Of a stretch of 64,000 bases of DNA, positions 15,883 to 24,314 are shown piece by piece. The translations under genes were made by a program, and so were the position numbers. The stretch lies in NCBI RefSeq assembly GCF_009728995.1, contig NZ_VTZW01000007.1:62001-126000 (forward strand), given 5' to 3'. Below the pieces are notes generated by a model that did no database searches, had not been told where the DNA came from, and saw only the letters and a list, made by a program, of their open reading frames with translations. How positions within the stretch are numbered: the first letter of the stretch is position 1; every line of letters starts with the position of its first letter. This stretch comes from Streptomonospora sp. PA3. Lineage in GTDB: Bacteria; Actinomycetota; Actinomycetes; Streptosporangiales; Streptosporangiaceae.

Positions 15883-17250
15883 TCACTGTTCCTCCTTGTA
15901 GCTGTCGCCCACCGACTGCGCGTACCGCTGGCTCTGCCGGAGCGCCTCTTCGACCGTGATCCGGCCGGCGATGGCGGCGCTGAGCTGCTGGCTGACACGG
16001 GTGCCCAGGTCCTGGAACTCGGGGATGGCCAGGAAGTTGATTCCCGAGTAAGGGGTCGCCCGGTTGGTCGGGTGCTGGGGATTGGCCCGGGCGATGCTCT
16101 GGCGCATCACGCCGGAGTAGGCCGAGGCGACCTCCTGGTACTCGGGGGTCTCGAAGGTCGAGGCGCGGGCCCCCGGCGGGACCCGTTCCCAGCCGTACTC
16201 CTCGGCGACGAGCTTCGTGTACTCCTTGTCGGTCATCCACGAAACGAACTTCCAGGCCGCGTCCTTGTGCTCGGAACTGGCGGGGATGCCCAGCGACCAG
16301 GTGTAGAGCCAGCCCCCGTAATCGGTCTCGGCCACCGGCGCGGGGGCGTAGCCGTTCTGGCCGACGACCGTGCTGGAGTCGGGGTCCTCCACGGTGCTGA
16401 CCATGGCGGTGGCGTCGTACCACATCGCCGCCCTGCCCTGGCTGTAGTGGGTCAGGCAGCCGCCGAACCCGCTGGCGGCCGCGCCGGGCTGGCCGTGCTC
16501 CTGCACGAGGTTCACGTAGAACTCGGCGGCTTCGCGGAACTCGGGTGAGGTGAGCTGGGCGTTCCACCGCCGGTCGTACCAGCGCCCGCCGAAGGTGTGC
16601 AGGACGCTGTTGAACGGCGCCATCACCTCGCCCCAGCCGGGCAGGCCGCGCAGGCAGATCCCGGCCGTGCCCGACTCGGGGTCGTCGAGCTTCGCGGCGA
16701 GGTCGGCGATCTCCTGCCAGGTGGGGTCGGCCGGCATCTCCAGCCCGGCCTCCTCGAACAGATCCTTGCGGTAGACCAGGAACGACGACTCCCCGTAGAA
16801 GGGCACCGAGTACATGTCGCCCTGGTAGGACAGGGACTCGCGGATGGGGCCGAGGAAGTCCCCGTCGTCGTAGCCGCTCTCCTCGATGTAGGGCTGGAGG
16901 TTGGTCAGCCAGCCGAACTCGGCCCACTGCCGCGTCTCGTAGTTGCTGACCATGACCGCGTCGAACTCGCCGCCGCCGGTGGCGACGGACGTGGTGATCT
17001 TGGCGCGGGCCTCGTTCTCCGGCAGCGAGACGAACCGGACGTCGATGTTGGGGTACTCCTGCGTGAAGTCCTCCTGCAGCGAGATCGCGTCCTCCATCTG
17101 CGGGTTGGACACGATGGCGACCACGAGGGTGGTGCCGTCGCCGCCGGAGGCGATGGCGCCGGCACCCGCGCAGCCGCCCAGCAGCGCCGCTGCGGTGCCC
17201 AGGGCGCCCAGTGCGGCCAGCGGGCGCAGGGGCCGCTTCTTGGTAGGCAA
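15883..17250 (-). CDS. Lipoprotein sugar-binding protein of ABC importer
   Basis: A 455-aa extracellular solute-binding protein of family 1. It has a lipoprotein signal peptide: basic KKRPLRP, a hydrophobic stretch and the lipobox LLGGC (Cys27). The mature part has typical features: GEFDAVMVSNY, FYGESSFLVYRKDLFEEAG, SWNxTT-like AAWKFVSWMTDKE. The start is a TTG at 17250 with a GGAGGA ribosome site four bases upstream. It sits between the alcohol dehydrogenase and the permeases, consistent with polyol or sugar uptake. Confidence 0.93.
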   Translation of the reverse strand: MPTKKRPLRPLAALGALGTAAALLGGCAGAGAIASGGDGTTLVVAIVSNPQMEDAISLQEDFTQEYPNIDVRFVSLPENEARAKITTSVATGGGEFDAVMVSNYETRQWAEFGWLTNLQPYIEESGYDDGDFLGPIRESLSYQGDMYSVPFYGESSFLVYRKDLFEEAGLEMPADPTWQEIADLAAKLDDPESGTAGICLRGLPGWGEVMAPFNSVLHTFGGRWYDRRWNAQLTSPEFREAAEFYVNLVQEHGQPGAAASGFGGCLTHYSQGRAAMWYDATAMVSTVEDPDSSTVVGQNGYAPAPVAETDYGGWLYTWSLGIPASSEHKDAAWKFVSWMTDKEYTKLVAEEYGWERVPPGARASTFETPEYQEVASAYSGVMRQSIARANPQHPTNRATPYSGINFLAIPEFQDLGTRVSQQLSAAIAGRITVEEALRQSQRYAQSVGDSYKEEQ

Positions 17251-17284
17251 CCGGTCCTCCTTCTCGTCGGCGCCGGCCCGGTGC

Positions 17285-18286
17285 TCAGACCGCGGCATCG
17301 GGCTGGACCTGCACCTTGACGCCGGAACCGGAGCGCATCAGGTCGAGCGCGGCCGGGAACTCCTCCAGCGGCAGGGCGTGGGTGAGCAGGTCGGCGGTGC
17401 GCAGCCGGCCCGCGGACATCAGGTCGACCGCCGCGCCGTAGCTGTGCAGCACGGCCATGGAGCCGACCACGGTGATCTCGTCGTTGTAGATGCGGAACGG
17501 GGACAGCGCGACGCGGGCGTCGTCGGGCGCCACCCCGAAGACCAGGAGCCGCCCGCCGCGGCGCAGCGCGCCGAAGGCCGCCTCGATGGCCGCGGGCGCG
17601 CCGGTGGCGTCGGCGGCGGCGTCGAACAGCTCGCCGTGGAGTTCGCCGATGTCGGCGGCGGTGGCCGCGGCGCCCAAGCTCTTCGCGATCTTCAGGCGCT
17701 CGGTGTTGCGGTCGACCACGGTGACCCCGGCGCCGCCCTGCTGCAGGAGCTGCTGCAGCAGCAGGCCCATGGTGCCCGCGCCCACCAGCAGGAAGCGCTC
17801 GCCGGCGGAGACGCCGATGCGGCGCACCCCGTGCACGGCGCAGGAGAGCGGCTCGATCAGCGCGGCCTCTGGGAAGCCGACGTGCTCGGGCAGGCGGTGG
17901 CAGTTGACGGCCGGGACGGCAACGTACTGGGCGAAGGCGCCGTCGACCGTGTCGCCGACGGCGCCCCAGTTGGCGCACAGGTTGCCGCGGCCGGCCCGGC
18001 AGTACTCGCAGTGGCCGCAGAACAGCGACGGGTCCACGGCGACCCGGTCGCCTTCGCGCAGCCCGCCCGGGGCCCGCGGTCCCACGGCCGCGACCTCGCC
18101 GGCGAACTCGTGCCCGGGCACCAGCGGATAGGGGCTGGGCGGGAACTCGCCGTCGGCGATGTGCAGGTCGGTGCCGCAGATGCCGCAGGCGCCCACGCGC
18201 ACCACCACACCGTCCGCGGCGGGGGCGGGATCGGGCCGCTCTCCCACGGTGACGGTCCCGGGACGTTCGATGATCGCTGCGCGCAC
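17285..18286 (-). CDS. Zinc-dependent alcohol/polyol dehydrogenase
   Basis: A 333-aa medium-chain dehydrogenase of the sorbitol/threonine dehydrogenase type. Catalytic zinc ligands are Cys37 (GACGICGTD) and His59-Glu60 (PGHEF). The structural zinc cluster is Cys90/93/96/104 (CGHCEYC...NLC). The nucleotide site is VGAGTMGLL. It probably oxidises the sugar alcohol imported by the downstream transporter. The GTG start at 18286 has an AAGGAG site. It is the first gene of the module and faces the regulator across a palindromic operator. Confidence 0.92.
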   Translation of the reverse strand: MRAAIIERPGTVTVGERPDPAPAADGVVVRVGACGICGTDLHIADGEFPPSPYPLVPGHEFAGEVAAVGPRAPGGLREGDRVAVDPSLFCGHCEYCRAGRGNLCANWGAVGDTVDGAFAQYVAVPAVNCHRLPEHVGFPEAALIEPLSCAVHGVRRIGVSAGERFLLVGAGTMGLLLQQLLQQGGAGVTVVDRNTERLKIAKSLGAAATAADIGELHGELFDAAADATGAPAAIEAAFGALRRGGRLLVFGVAPDDARVALSPFRIYNDEITVVGSMAVLHSYGAAVDLMSAGRLRTADLLTHALPLEEFPAALDLMRSGSGVKVQVQPDAAV

Positions 18287-18340
18287 GGCCGCTCCTTGCT
18301 CACGGGTGCGTGTGCCTCTCGCTGCACACGGCTGCTCTGC

Positions 18341-18368
18341 TCACATGAGCAATTCGATGCTCATGTGA
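18341..18368. promoter_or_regulatory. 28-bp palindromic operator of the sugar/polyol module
   Basis: TCACATGAGCA-ATTCGA-TGCTCATGTGA is a perfect inverted repeat with 11-bp arms in the divergent promoter region. A half-site-like TCACGTATGAGC follows at 18414-18425. It is the probable binding site of the SorC-type regulator encoded at 18441. Confidence 0.8.
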
Positions 18369-18440
18369 TGAACAACATTCAAAGCCCATCCGAAACGCGA
18401 TGTCAACGTATGATTCACGTATGAGCGGAATGGGGATCAG

Positions 18441-19451
18441 ATGAGCGAGGTTGCGCGCACCGAGCGCCACGGCAGCGCCGATGCGGCGGCACAGCAGGAG
18501 AAGACCCAGTTCAAGGGACCCGCGGAACTCGTGCTGGTCTCCACCGTCGCGCGCCGGTTCTACCTGGACGGGCGCTCGAAGGTGGAGATCGCCGAGGAGT
18601 TCGGCGTGAGCCGCTTCAAGGTCGCTCGCGCCCTGGAGGCCGCCCGCGAGAGCGGCATCGTGCGGATCTCCATCCGGGTGCCCGCCCGGATCGACCCCGA
18701 CCTCTCCGACCGCCTGCGGGCGGGCTTCGGCCTGCAGCGCGCCATCGTCGTCGACGGCTCCGAGGACCCCGCCGAGACCCACCGCCAGCTCGGCTCGGTG
18801 GCCGCCGACCTGCTGGCCGAGATCGTCGAGGACGGCGACGTCCTCGGGCTGGCCTGGGGGCGCACCGTCAACGCCGTGGGCGCCGAACTCACCCGCCTGC
18901 CGCGCTGCACCACCGTGCAGCTGGGCGGCGTGGTCTCCCACCGCACCTTCGGCGAGGACCCCAGCGAGGGATCGGTGGAGTCGGTGCGGCGCGCGGCCCA
19001 GCTCTCCGGCGGGCCCGCCTACCCCGTCTACGCCCCGCTGATCCTGCCCGACGCCACCACGGCCCGCGCGCTGCGCCGCGACCCCGGCATCGCCGGGGCC
19101 CTGGAGCACTACGACCGGCTGACCAAGGCCGTGGTCTCCATCGGCGGCTGGGACGAGCAGAGCTCGACGGTCTACGCCTGCCTGGACCCCCGGACCCGCG
19201 GGGAGCTGACCCGCCGCGGCGTGCGCGCCGAGATCTCCGCGCAGCTGTTCGACTCCGCGGGCACCCGCGTGCACAGCGAACTCGACGAGCGCGTCCTGGC
19301 CATCACCGACGCCCAGCTCGCCGGGGTGCCCGAGGTCATCGCGGTGGCCGGCGGCCCCGGCAAGACCGAGGCCATCGGCGTCGTCCTGCGCAGCGGCCTG
19401 ATCTCCACCCTGGTCACCGACGCCGCCACCGCCCGCGACCTGCTGGCCTGA
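18441..19451 (+). CDS. SorC/DeoR-type sugar-binding transcriptional regulator
   Basis: A 336-aa regulator. The N-terminal HTH (about 33-62: YLDGRSKVEIAEEFGVSRFK) is followed by the sugar-binding SorC domain (about 80-334), which resembles sugar-phosphate isomerases and responds to phosphorylated sugars in characterised members. It has GLAWGRTVNAV and the C-terminal VAGGPGKTEAI. It is divergent from the dehydrogenase/ABC operon with 154 bp between starts, so it is the likely repressor or activator of that module. The ATG at 18441 is preferred over an out-of-frame ATG at 18421. Confidence 0.9.
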   Translation: MSEVARTERHGSADAAAQQEKTQFKGPAELVLVSTVARRFYLDGRSKVEIAEEFGVSRFKVARALEAARESGIVRISIRVPARIDPDLSDRLRAGFGLQRAIVVDGSEDPAETHRQLGSVAADLLAEIVEDGDVLGLAWGRTVNAVGAELTRLPRCTTVQLGGVVSHRTFGEDPSEGSVESVRRAAQLSGGPAYPVYAPLILPDATTARALRRDPGIAGALEHYDRLTKAVVSIGGWDEQSSTVYACLDPRTRGELTRRGVRAEISAQLFDSAGTRVHSELDERVLAITDAQLAGVPEVIAVAGGPGKTEAIGVVLRSGLISTLVTDAATARDLLA

Positions 19452-19588
19452 GCCCCCGTCCCGCTGCCGGCGCCCCGGGCGCGCCCGCACCCTGAGCAGG
19501 CGCTTCGGCGGGCGCACGGTTACAGTCGATAACCCGGCCGCGCGCGGCGCGGGACCGGATGTCGGCCGCGAGGTGTGGCGGAGGTGCC

Positions 19589-21085
19589 ATGGGCCGCAGG
19601 TACAGCGCACACGAACTGCTGGAGGCGACGCTGGACACGGGCTCGTTCCGCTCCTGGGACGAGCCGCCGCTGGACGTCGGCCCCGACCCCGGCTACGCGG
19701 CCGAACTGGCCAAGGCCCGCGAGCGCAGCGGCTGCGACGAGGCCGTGATCACCGGCGAGGGCCGGCTGCGGGGCCGCCGGGTGGCCGTCGTCGCCTGCGA
19801 GTTCGCCTTCCTCGCCGGATCGATCGGAGTCGCCGCGGCCGAACGGCTGGTGGCCGCCGTCGAGCGCGCCACCGCCGAGCGCCTGCCCCTGCTCGCCGCG
19901 CCCGCCTCCGGCGGCACGCGCATGCAGGAGGGCACCGTCGCCTTCCTGACGATGGTCAAGATCTCCGCGGCCGTCGCCGCCCACAAGGCCGCCGGCCTGC
20001 CCTACCTCGTCTACTTGCGCCACCCCACCACCGGCGGCGTCCTGGCCTCGTGGGGCTCCCAGGGCCACGTCACCGTCGCCGAGCCCGGCGCGCTCGTGGG
20101 CTTCCTGGGCCCGCGCGTCTACGAGCAGCTCTACGGCCACCCCTTCCCCGAGGGCGTGCAGTCGGCCGAGAACCTCTACCGGCGCGGCCTCGTCGACGCC
20201 GTGCTCGGCGTCGAGGACCTGCCCGCCACCGCCGAACGGGCCCTCAACGTGCTGCTGGCCCGCGCCGACGACCTGCCCGAGGAGCCTCCGGAGCCCGAGG
20301 AGCCCGTCGCCGACGTCCCCGCCTGGGAGTCGATCACCCGCTCCCGCCGCCCCGACCGGCCCGGCGTGCGCGACCTGCTGCGGCGCGCGGCCGGCGACGT
20401 CGTCCCGCTCAAGGGCACCGGCGAGGGCGAGGCCGACCCCGGCCTGCTGCTGGCCCTGGCCCGCTTCGGCGGCGCGCCCTGCGTCCTGCTGGGCCAGGAC
20501 CGCTCCCGCCAGACCAGCGACAACCCGCTGGGCCCCGCCGCGCTGCGCGAGGCGCGCCGGGGCATGCGCATCGCCGAGGAGCTGCACCTGCCCCTGGTCA
20601 CCGTGATCGACACCCCCGGGGCGGCCCTGTCCCGCGAGGCCGAGGAGCAGGGCATGGCCGGCCAGATCTCCCGCTGCCTGGCCGAGCTGGTCACCCTGCG
20701 CGCACCCACCCTGGCCGTGCTCCTGGGGCAGGGCAGCGGGGGAGGGGCGCTGGCGCTGGTGCCCGCCGACCGCGTCGTGGCCGCCGAGCACGCCTGGCTC
20801 TCCCCCCTCCCGCCCGAGGGGGCCAGCGCCATCGTGCACCGCACCACCGACCGCGCCGCCGAACTGGCCGAGCTGCAGGGCGTGCGCTCGGCGCGGCTGC
20901 GCGCGGACGGCATCGTCGACCGGATCGTGGCCGAGCGCGGCGACGCCGCCGACGAGCCCGCGCAGTTCTGCGCCCGGATGGGCGCCGCGCTGCGCCACGA
21001 GCTGTCGGCGCTGCTGCGCGCCGACCCCCAACGGCGCCTGACCCGCCGCCACGCCCGCTACCGCCGGCTGGGCCTGCCCGGCTGA
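19589..21085 (+). CDS. Acetyl-CoA carboxylase carboxyltransferase, beta and alpha parts fused
   Basis: A 498-aa carboxyltransferase of the crotonase-like superfamily. The N-terminal half (about 50-240) has the AccD-like ASGGTRMQEG and ITTGGVLAS-like (HPTTGGVLASWG) oxyanion loops. The C-terminal half (about 270-480) has AccA-like VIDTPGAALSREAEEQG and GQGSGGGALAL. It lacks the zinc finger of E. coli AccD. Such single-chain proteins occur in actinobacteria and transfer CO2 from biotin to acetyl-CoA. A ribosome site (GGAGG) lies before the ATG at 19589. It is followed by a CoA transferase. Confidence 0.88.
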   Translation: MGRRYSAHELLEATLDTGSFRSWDEPPLDVGPDPGYAAELAKARERSGCDEAVITGEGRLRGRRVAVVACEFAFLAGSIGVAAAERLVAAVERATAERLPLLAAPASGGTRMQEGTVAFLTMVKISAAVAAHKAAGLPYLVYLRHPTTGGVLASWGSQGHVTVAEPGALVGFLGPRVYEQLYGHPFPEGVQSAENLYRRGLVDAVLGVEDLPATAERALNVLLARADDLPEEPPEPEEPVADVPAWESITRSRRPDRPGVRDLLRRAAGDVVPLKGTGEGEADPGLLLALARFGGAPCVLLGQDRSRQTSDNPLGPAALREARRGMRIAEELHLPLVTVIDTPGAALSREAEEQGMAGQISRCLAELVTLRAPTLAVLLGQGSGGGALALVPADRVVAAEHAWLSPLPPEGASAIVHRTTDRAAELAELQGVRSARLRADGIVDRIVAERGDAADEPAQFCARMGAALRHELSALLRADPQRRLTRRHARYRRLGLPG

Positions 21086-21239
21086 GGACCGCCGCCCGCC
21101 CGTCGCGGATGCCTGGGCCGGGGCCGCTGTGAGCACGCCTGCGGCGTCTGGGCAGAATGTCCCCACAGCAGTCGGACAACGGCGCGAGAACAGGGCCGGC
21201 GCAGGCCGGCGAAGACGGCAGCCGAGGGGGCCTCGTCCA

Positions 21240-22463
21240 GTGGCGGAACAAGCAGGCAGACCAGAGGGACCGCTGAGTGGCATCGTCGTGGTCGACTTGT
21301 CGCGTGCGCTGGCCGGACCGCACGCGGCCATGCTGCTGGGCGACCTCGGTGCGCGGGTGATCAAGGTCGAGCAGCCCGGCACCGGCGACGACACCCGCAG
21401 CTGGGGGCCGCCGTTCGTCGGCCCCGAGGACGAGCGGACCAGCACCTACTTCCTCTCCTGCAACCGCAACAAGGAGTCGGTCGAACTCGACCTGAAGTCC
21501 GAGGACGGCGCCGCGGTGCTCACCCGCCTCGTGCGGGCCGCCGACGTGCTCGTGGAGAACTTCCGCCCCGGCGTCCTGGACCGCCTCGGCTTCTCCGCCG
21601 AGCGCCTGGCCGAGCTCAACCCGCGCCTGGTGCAGTGCTCCATCAGCGGCTTCGGCCACGACGGCCCCGAAGGCGGCCGCGCGGGCTACGACCAGATCGC
21701 CCAGGGCGAGGCCGGGCTGATGAGCCTCACCGGCCCCGGCCCCGACCAGCCCACCAAGGTCGGCGTGCCCATCGGCGACCTGCTCGCCGGCATGAACGGC
21801 GCATACGGGGTGCTCAGCGCCCTCTACGAGCGCGAGCGCACCGGCCGCGGCCGCCTCGTGCGCACCTCGCTGCTGTCGTCGATCGTGGGCGTGCACGCCT
21901 TCCAGGGCACCCGCTGGACCGTGGCGGGGGAGGTGCCCCGGGCCATCGGCAACCACCACCCCTCCATCGCCCCCTACGGCGCCTACACCTGCGCCGACGG
22001 CATGCTGCAGGTCGCCGTCGCCAGCCAGGGCCAGTGGTCGAAGTTCGCCGGCCTGCTGGGCATCGACGCCGCCGACCCCCGCTTCGCCGACAACGCCGCG
22101 CGCGTGGCCAACCGGCCCGAGCTCAACGAGGCCGTCGAAGCCGTGCTGGCCACCGCCTCCCGCGACACCTGGCTGGAGCGCATCGGATCGATCGGCATCC
22201 CCTGCGGCGCGATCCGCACCATCGACCAGGTCTATGAGTGGGACCAGGTGCGCTCCCAGGGCCTGCTCGCCCGTGTCGAGCACCCGGTACTGGGCGGCGT
22301 CGACCTGCCCGGCCCCGCCGTGCGCTTCAGCGACCCCGCCGACCCCGCCGCCGAGACGCCGCCCGGCCACCGGCCGCCGCCGCGCCTGGGCGAGCACAAC
22401 GCCGACGTGCGCGCCTGGCTGGACGAGCTCGACGGCCGCGCCGAGGGCGCACAGGGCGCCTGA
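21240..22463 (+). CDS. CaiB/BaiF-family CoA transferase
   Basis: A 407-aa family III CoA transferase that moves CoA between carboxylic acids. It has the N-terminal VVDLSRALAGPHAAMLLGDLGA, the VENFRPGVLDRLG motif and the catalytic Asp151 in GYDQIAQGEAGL. The GTG at 21240 is chosen because the family fold begins about 12 residues later and a GAGGGGG ribosome site precedes it; an in-frame GTG at 21129 would add 37 low-complexity residues. The substrates are unknown. The upstream carboxyltransferase suggests acyl-CoA metabolism. Confidence 0.88.
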   Translation: MAEQAGRPEGPLSGIVVVDLSRALAGPHAAMLLGDLGARVIKVEQPGTGDDTRSWGPPFVGPEDERTSTYFLSCNRNKESVELDLKSEDGAAVLTRLVRAADVLVENFRPGVLDRLGFSAERLAELNPRLVQCSISGFGHDGPEGGRAGYDQIAQGEAGLMSLTGPGPDQPTKVGVPIGDLLAGMNGAYGVLSALYERERTGRGRLVRTSLLSSIVGVHAFQGTRWTVAGEVPRAIGNHHPSIAPYGAYTCADGMLQVAVASQGQWSKFAGLLGIDAADPRFADNAARVANRPELNEAVEAVLATASRDTWLERIGSIGIPCGAIRTIDQVYEWDQVRSQGLLARVEHPVLGGVDLPGPAVRFSDPADPAAETPPGHRPPPRLGEHNADVRAWLDELDGRAEGAQGA

Positions 22464-22481
22464 GGCCCTCCGGCAGCAGAA

Positions 22482-22514
22482 ACCGGGGCCGGTCCCCGCG
22501 GAACCGGCCCCGGT
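22482..22514. terminator. Bidirectional hairpin terminator
   Basis: Perfect 12-bp stem ACCGGGGCCGGT / ACCGGCCCCGGT with a 9-nt loop between the convergent CoA transferase and SPW genes. Confidence 0.75.
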
Positions 22515-22527
22515 GCGCCCGCCGGCC

Positions 22528-22980
22528 TCAGCGGCGGCGGCCGGAGTTGGAGGCGCCGGCCTTGGCCATGCCCATCCCGGCGATCGTCAGTGCCAGGAGC
22601 ACCGCGACACCGCCGGCGACGACGTTGCTGATGATGGGAGCGACGGCGGCCGTCGGTCCCGCCACCAGCCAGGGCGCGATGATCGTCCAGACCCCGATGC
22701 CGACAGCGGCCCAGCTCATGCCGTGGGTGCGCTCGAACGCGGAGCCGAAGCCCACGAGCAGGAACGTGAAGCCGAGACCGGCGATCAGGTTGCTGATCAT
22801 CAGCGGGCCGTTGGCCGTGAAGCCGACGACCCACGGGGACACCGCGATGTAGAGCCCGGTGAGCAGCCCCAGCGCTTCCGCGGCCTGCACGGCGGGATTG
22901 GCCAGTGCGGCCTCGGACCGGGCACGCAGGGCAACGATGTCGGGGTGCTGCTCGATGGTGGAGTTGGCCTGCTCGACCAT
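22528..22980 (-). CDS. SPW-repeat membrane protein
   Basis: A 150-aa membrane protein with four hydrophobic segments arranged as two repeats, each carrying the SPW signature (AVSPWVVGF about residue 47 and IIAPWLVAG about 101). PF03779 (SPW repeat) proteins occur widely in bacteria with no assigned function. The N-terminal 30 residues are hydrophilic. An excellent GAGGAGG ribosome site lies upstream of the ATG at 22980. An AT-rich stretch at 23049-23077 may contain its promoter. Confidence 0.82.
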   Translation of the reverse strand: MVEQANSTIEQHPDIVALRARSEAALANPAVQAAEALGLLTGLYIAVSPWVVGFTANGPLMISNLIAGLGFTFLLVGFGSAFERTHGMSWAAVGIGVWTIIAPWLVAGPTAAVAPIISNVVAGGVAVLLALTIAGMGMAKAGASNSGRRR

Positions 22981-23301
22981 GACTCGCCACCTCCTCGAAC
23001 GAGACGATGTCCGTCTGCACCGGTTCCGCTAGCCGGTGGCGCGCCGCTTTATTCACATAAGGAGAGGATAAAAATCGCGGATGCGCGCGGTCGTGCGCCG
23101 CCCCTGGGCGGGGCGCGTCCCGCGCGGCCATAGGGCGGCCGCAGCCCGCCGGGCCGCCGCAGCGATCGCCTGCGGCCGCGGGATCCCCGCGCCCGGGCGG
23201 ACCCTCTCGGCGGCTCCGCCCCAGGCCGTGTTTGGTGGGTCGCTGTCCTACTGCGCGGCTGCGTAGGGTAGGGATTCTCGCTCTCGCTGCGTTCTCTGGG
23301 C

Positions 23302-23337
23302 CCCTGACAGGCATCATGGCGAAGCCGCCTGTCAGGG
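23302..23337. ncRNA. Stem-loop A with 14-nt loop ATCATGGCGAAGCC
   Basis: An 11-bp perfect stem (CCCTGACAGGC / GCCTGTCAGGG) closes a loop of exactly ATCATGGCGAAGCC (23313-23326). The same loop is closed by an unrelated stem at 23452-23479. Whether it acts as RNA or as single-stranded DNA is not known. Confidence 0.45.
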
Positions 23338-23368
23338 ACAGTCGACAGGGGGCCCGCCCCGGGCCCCG

Positions 23369-23404
23369 CTGCGCGATGATGCGGAGCCTGCGGAGCTCGC
23401 GCAG
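23369..23404. ncRNA. Stem-loop B with related loop
   Basis: An 8-bp perfect stem (CTGCGCGA / TCGCGCAG) closes a 20-nt loop beginning TGATGCGGAGCC, a variant of the loop of hairpins A and C. It is followed by GTAGGGGAACTCC, similar to the sequence after hairpin C. Confidence 0.4.
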
Positions 23405-23451
23405 TAGGGGAACTCCTTCCTCGGCCTTGCGAGAGCGGCACCGGGCCCCCG

Positions 23452-23479
23452 CTCGGCGATCATGGCGAAGCCCGCCGAG
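23452..23479. ncRNA. Stem-loop C with 14-nt loop ATCATGGCGAAGCC
   Basis: A 7-bp stem (CTCGGCG / CGCCGAG) closes the identical 14-nt loop (23459-23472) found in hairpin A. It is followed by TAGGGGAGGCCC. Confidence 0.45.
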
Positions 23480-23604
23480 TAGGGGAGGCCCTATCGCGGC
23501 GCCCCGCGCCGGAAAACGGCGCTTCGCGCCATCGGGCGCGGGGCGCACACGAGTGCGCCGCTCGCTACGGACGGACCCACCAAACACGGCCTAAGGTGCA
23601 CGGC

Positions 23605-24252
23605 ATGGAACGTGTACTCGTGTTCAGCAGGACCACCGGATACCGGCACGACTCCATTCCCGCCGGCGTCGCGGCACTGCGCGAGCTGGGCCGCGAGCAC
23701 GGCTTCGCCGTCGACGCCGCGGAGGACCCCGCCGCCTGCCGCGAGCTGGACGGCTACCGCGCCGTGGTCTTCCTCAGCCCCTCCGGAGAGGTCCTGGACG
23801 ATGCCGGGCGCGGCGCGCTCGCCGACTACGTCGGCTCCGGCGGCGGCTTCTGCGGCGTGCACGCCGCCTCCACCGCCGAACCGCGGTGGCCCTTCTACGC
23901 CGAGCTGGTCGGCGCCCGCTTCACCCGCCACCCCGAGGTCCAGCGGGCCCGGATGCGCGTCGAGGACCGCGACCACCCCGCCACCGCCCACCTGGGCGCG
24001 TCCTGGACGCGCACCGACGAGTGGTACGACTTCGACCGCGACCCGCGCCCCGGCTCCCGCGTCCTGCTCTCGGTGGACGAGGAGACCTACGAGGGCGGCG
24101 GCATGGGCCCCGGCCACCCCGTCGCCTGGTGCCGCGACGTCGGCGCCGGCCGCGCCTTCTACACCGCCCTGGGGCACCCGGCCTCCGCCTACGCCGACCC
24201 GGAATTCCGCGCCCACCTGCTGGGCGGGATACGCTATGCCGCCGCGTGGTAG
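23605..24252 (+). CDS. ThuA-like domain protein
   Basis: A 215-aa protein of the ThuA-like family (class I glutamine-amidotransferase-like fold; trehalose-utilisation protein ThuA is the namesake). Visible signatures are VLVFSRTTGYRHDSIPAG at the start, GGGFCGVHAAS (about 78-88) and HPVAWCRDVGAGRAFYTALGH near the end. It probably acts on a keto-sugar or glycan-linked substrate, which is inferred from the family only. The ATG at 23605 is preferred over the GTG at 23596; no ribosome site is visible, because the MITE-like element ends just upstream. Confidence 0.85.
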   Translation: MERVLVFSRTTGYRHDSIPAGVAALRELGREHGFAVDAAEDPAACRELDGYRAVVFLSPSGEVLDDAGRGALADYVGSGGGFCGVHAASTAEPRWPFYAELVGARFTRHPEVQRARMRVEDRDHPATAHLGASWTRTDEWYDFDRDPRPGSRVLLSVDEETYEGGGMGPGHPVAWCRDVGAGRAFYTALGHPASAYADPEFRAHLLGGIRYAAAW

Positions 24253-24314
24253 CGGACGGCGGCGCCCCGCGGCGGCCCGCCGCCGAGGGGAATGACGAGC
24301 GAGGGGAGTACGTC

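Larger units (their letters stand above)
23223..23592. mobile_element. 370-bp MITE-like element with 19-bp terminal inverted repeats
   Basis: AGGCCGTGTTTGGTGGGTC (23223-23241) and its exact complement (23574-23592) bound a 370-bp segment with no convincing gene. Inside are at least three stem-loops. No transposase is encoded, so it would need one in trans. I see no clear target-site duplication. The right end lies 13 bp from the ATG of the ThuA-like gene, so that gene's promoter is either inside the element or leaderless at its edge. The flanking segment 22981-23222 holds only the SPW promoter region and GC-rich palindromes. Confidence 0.75.
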
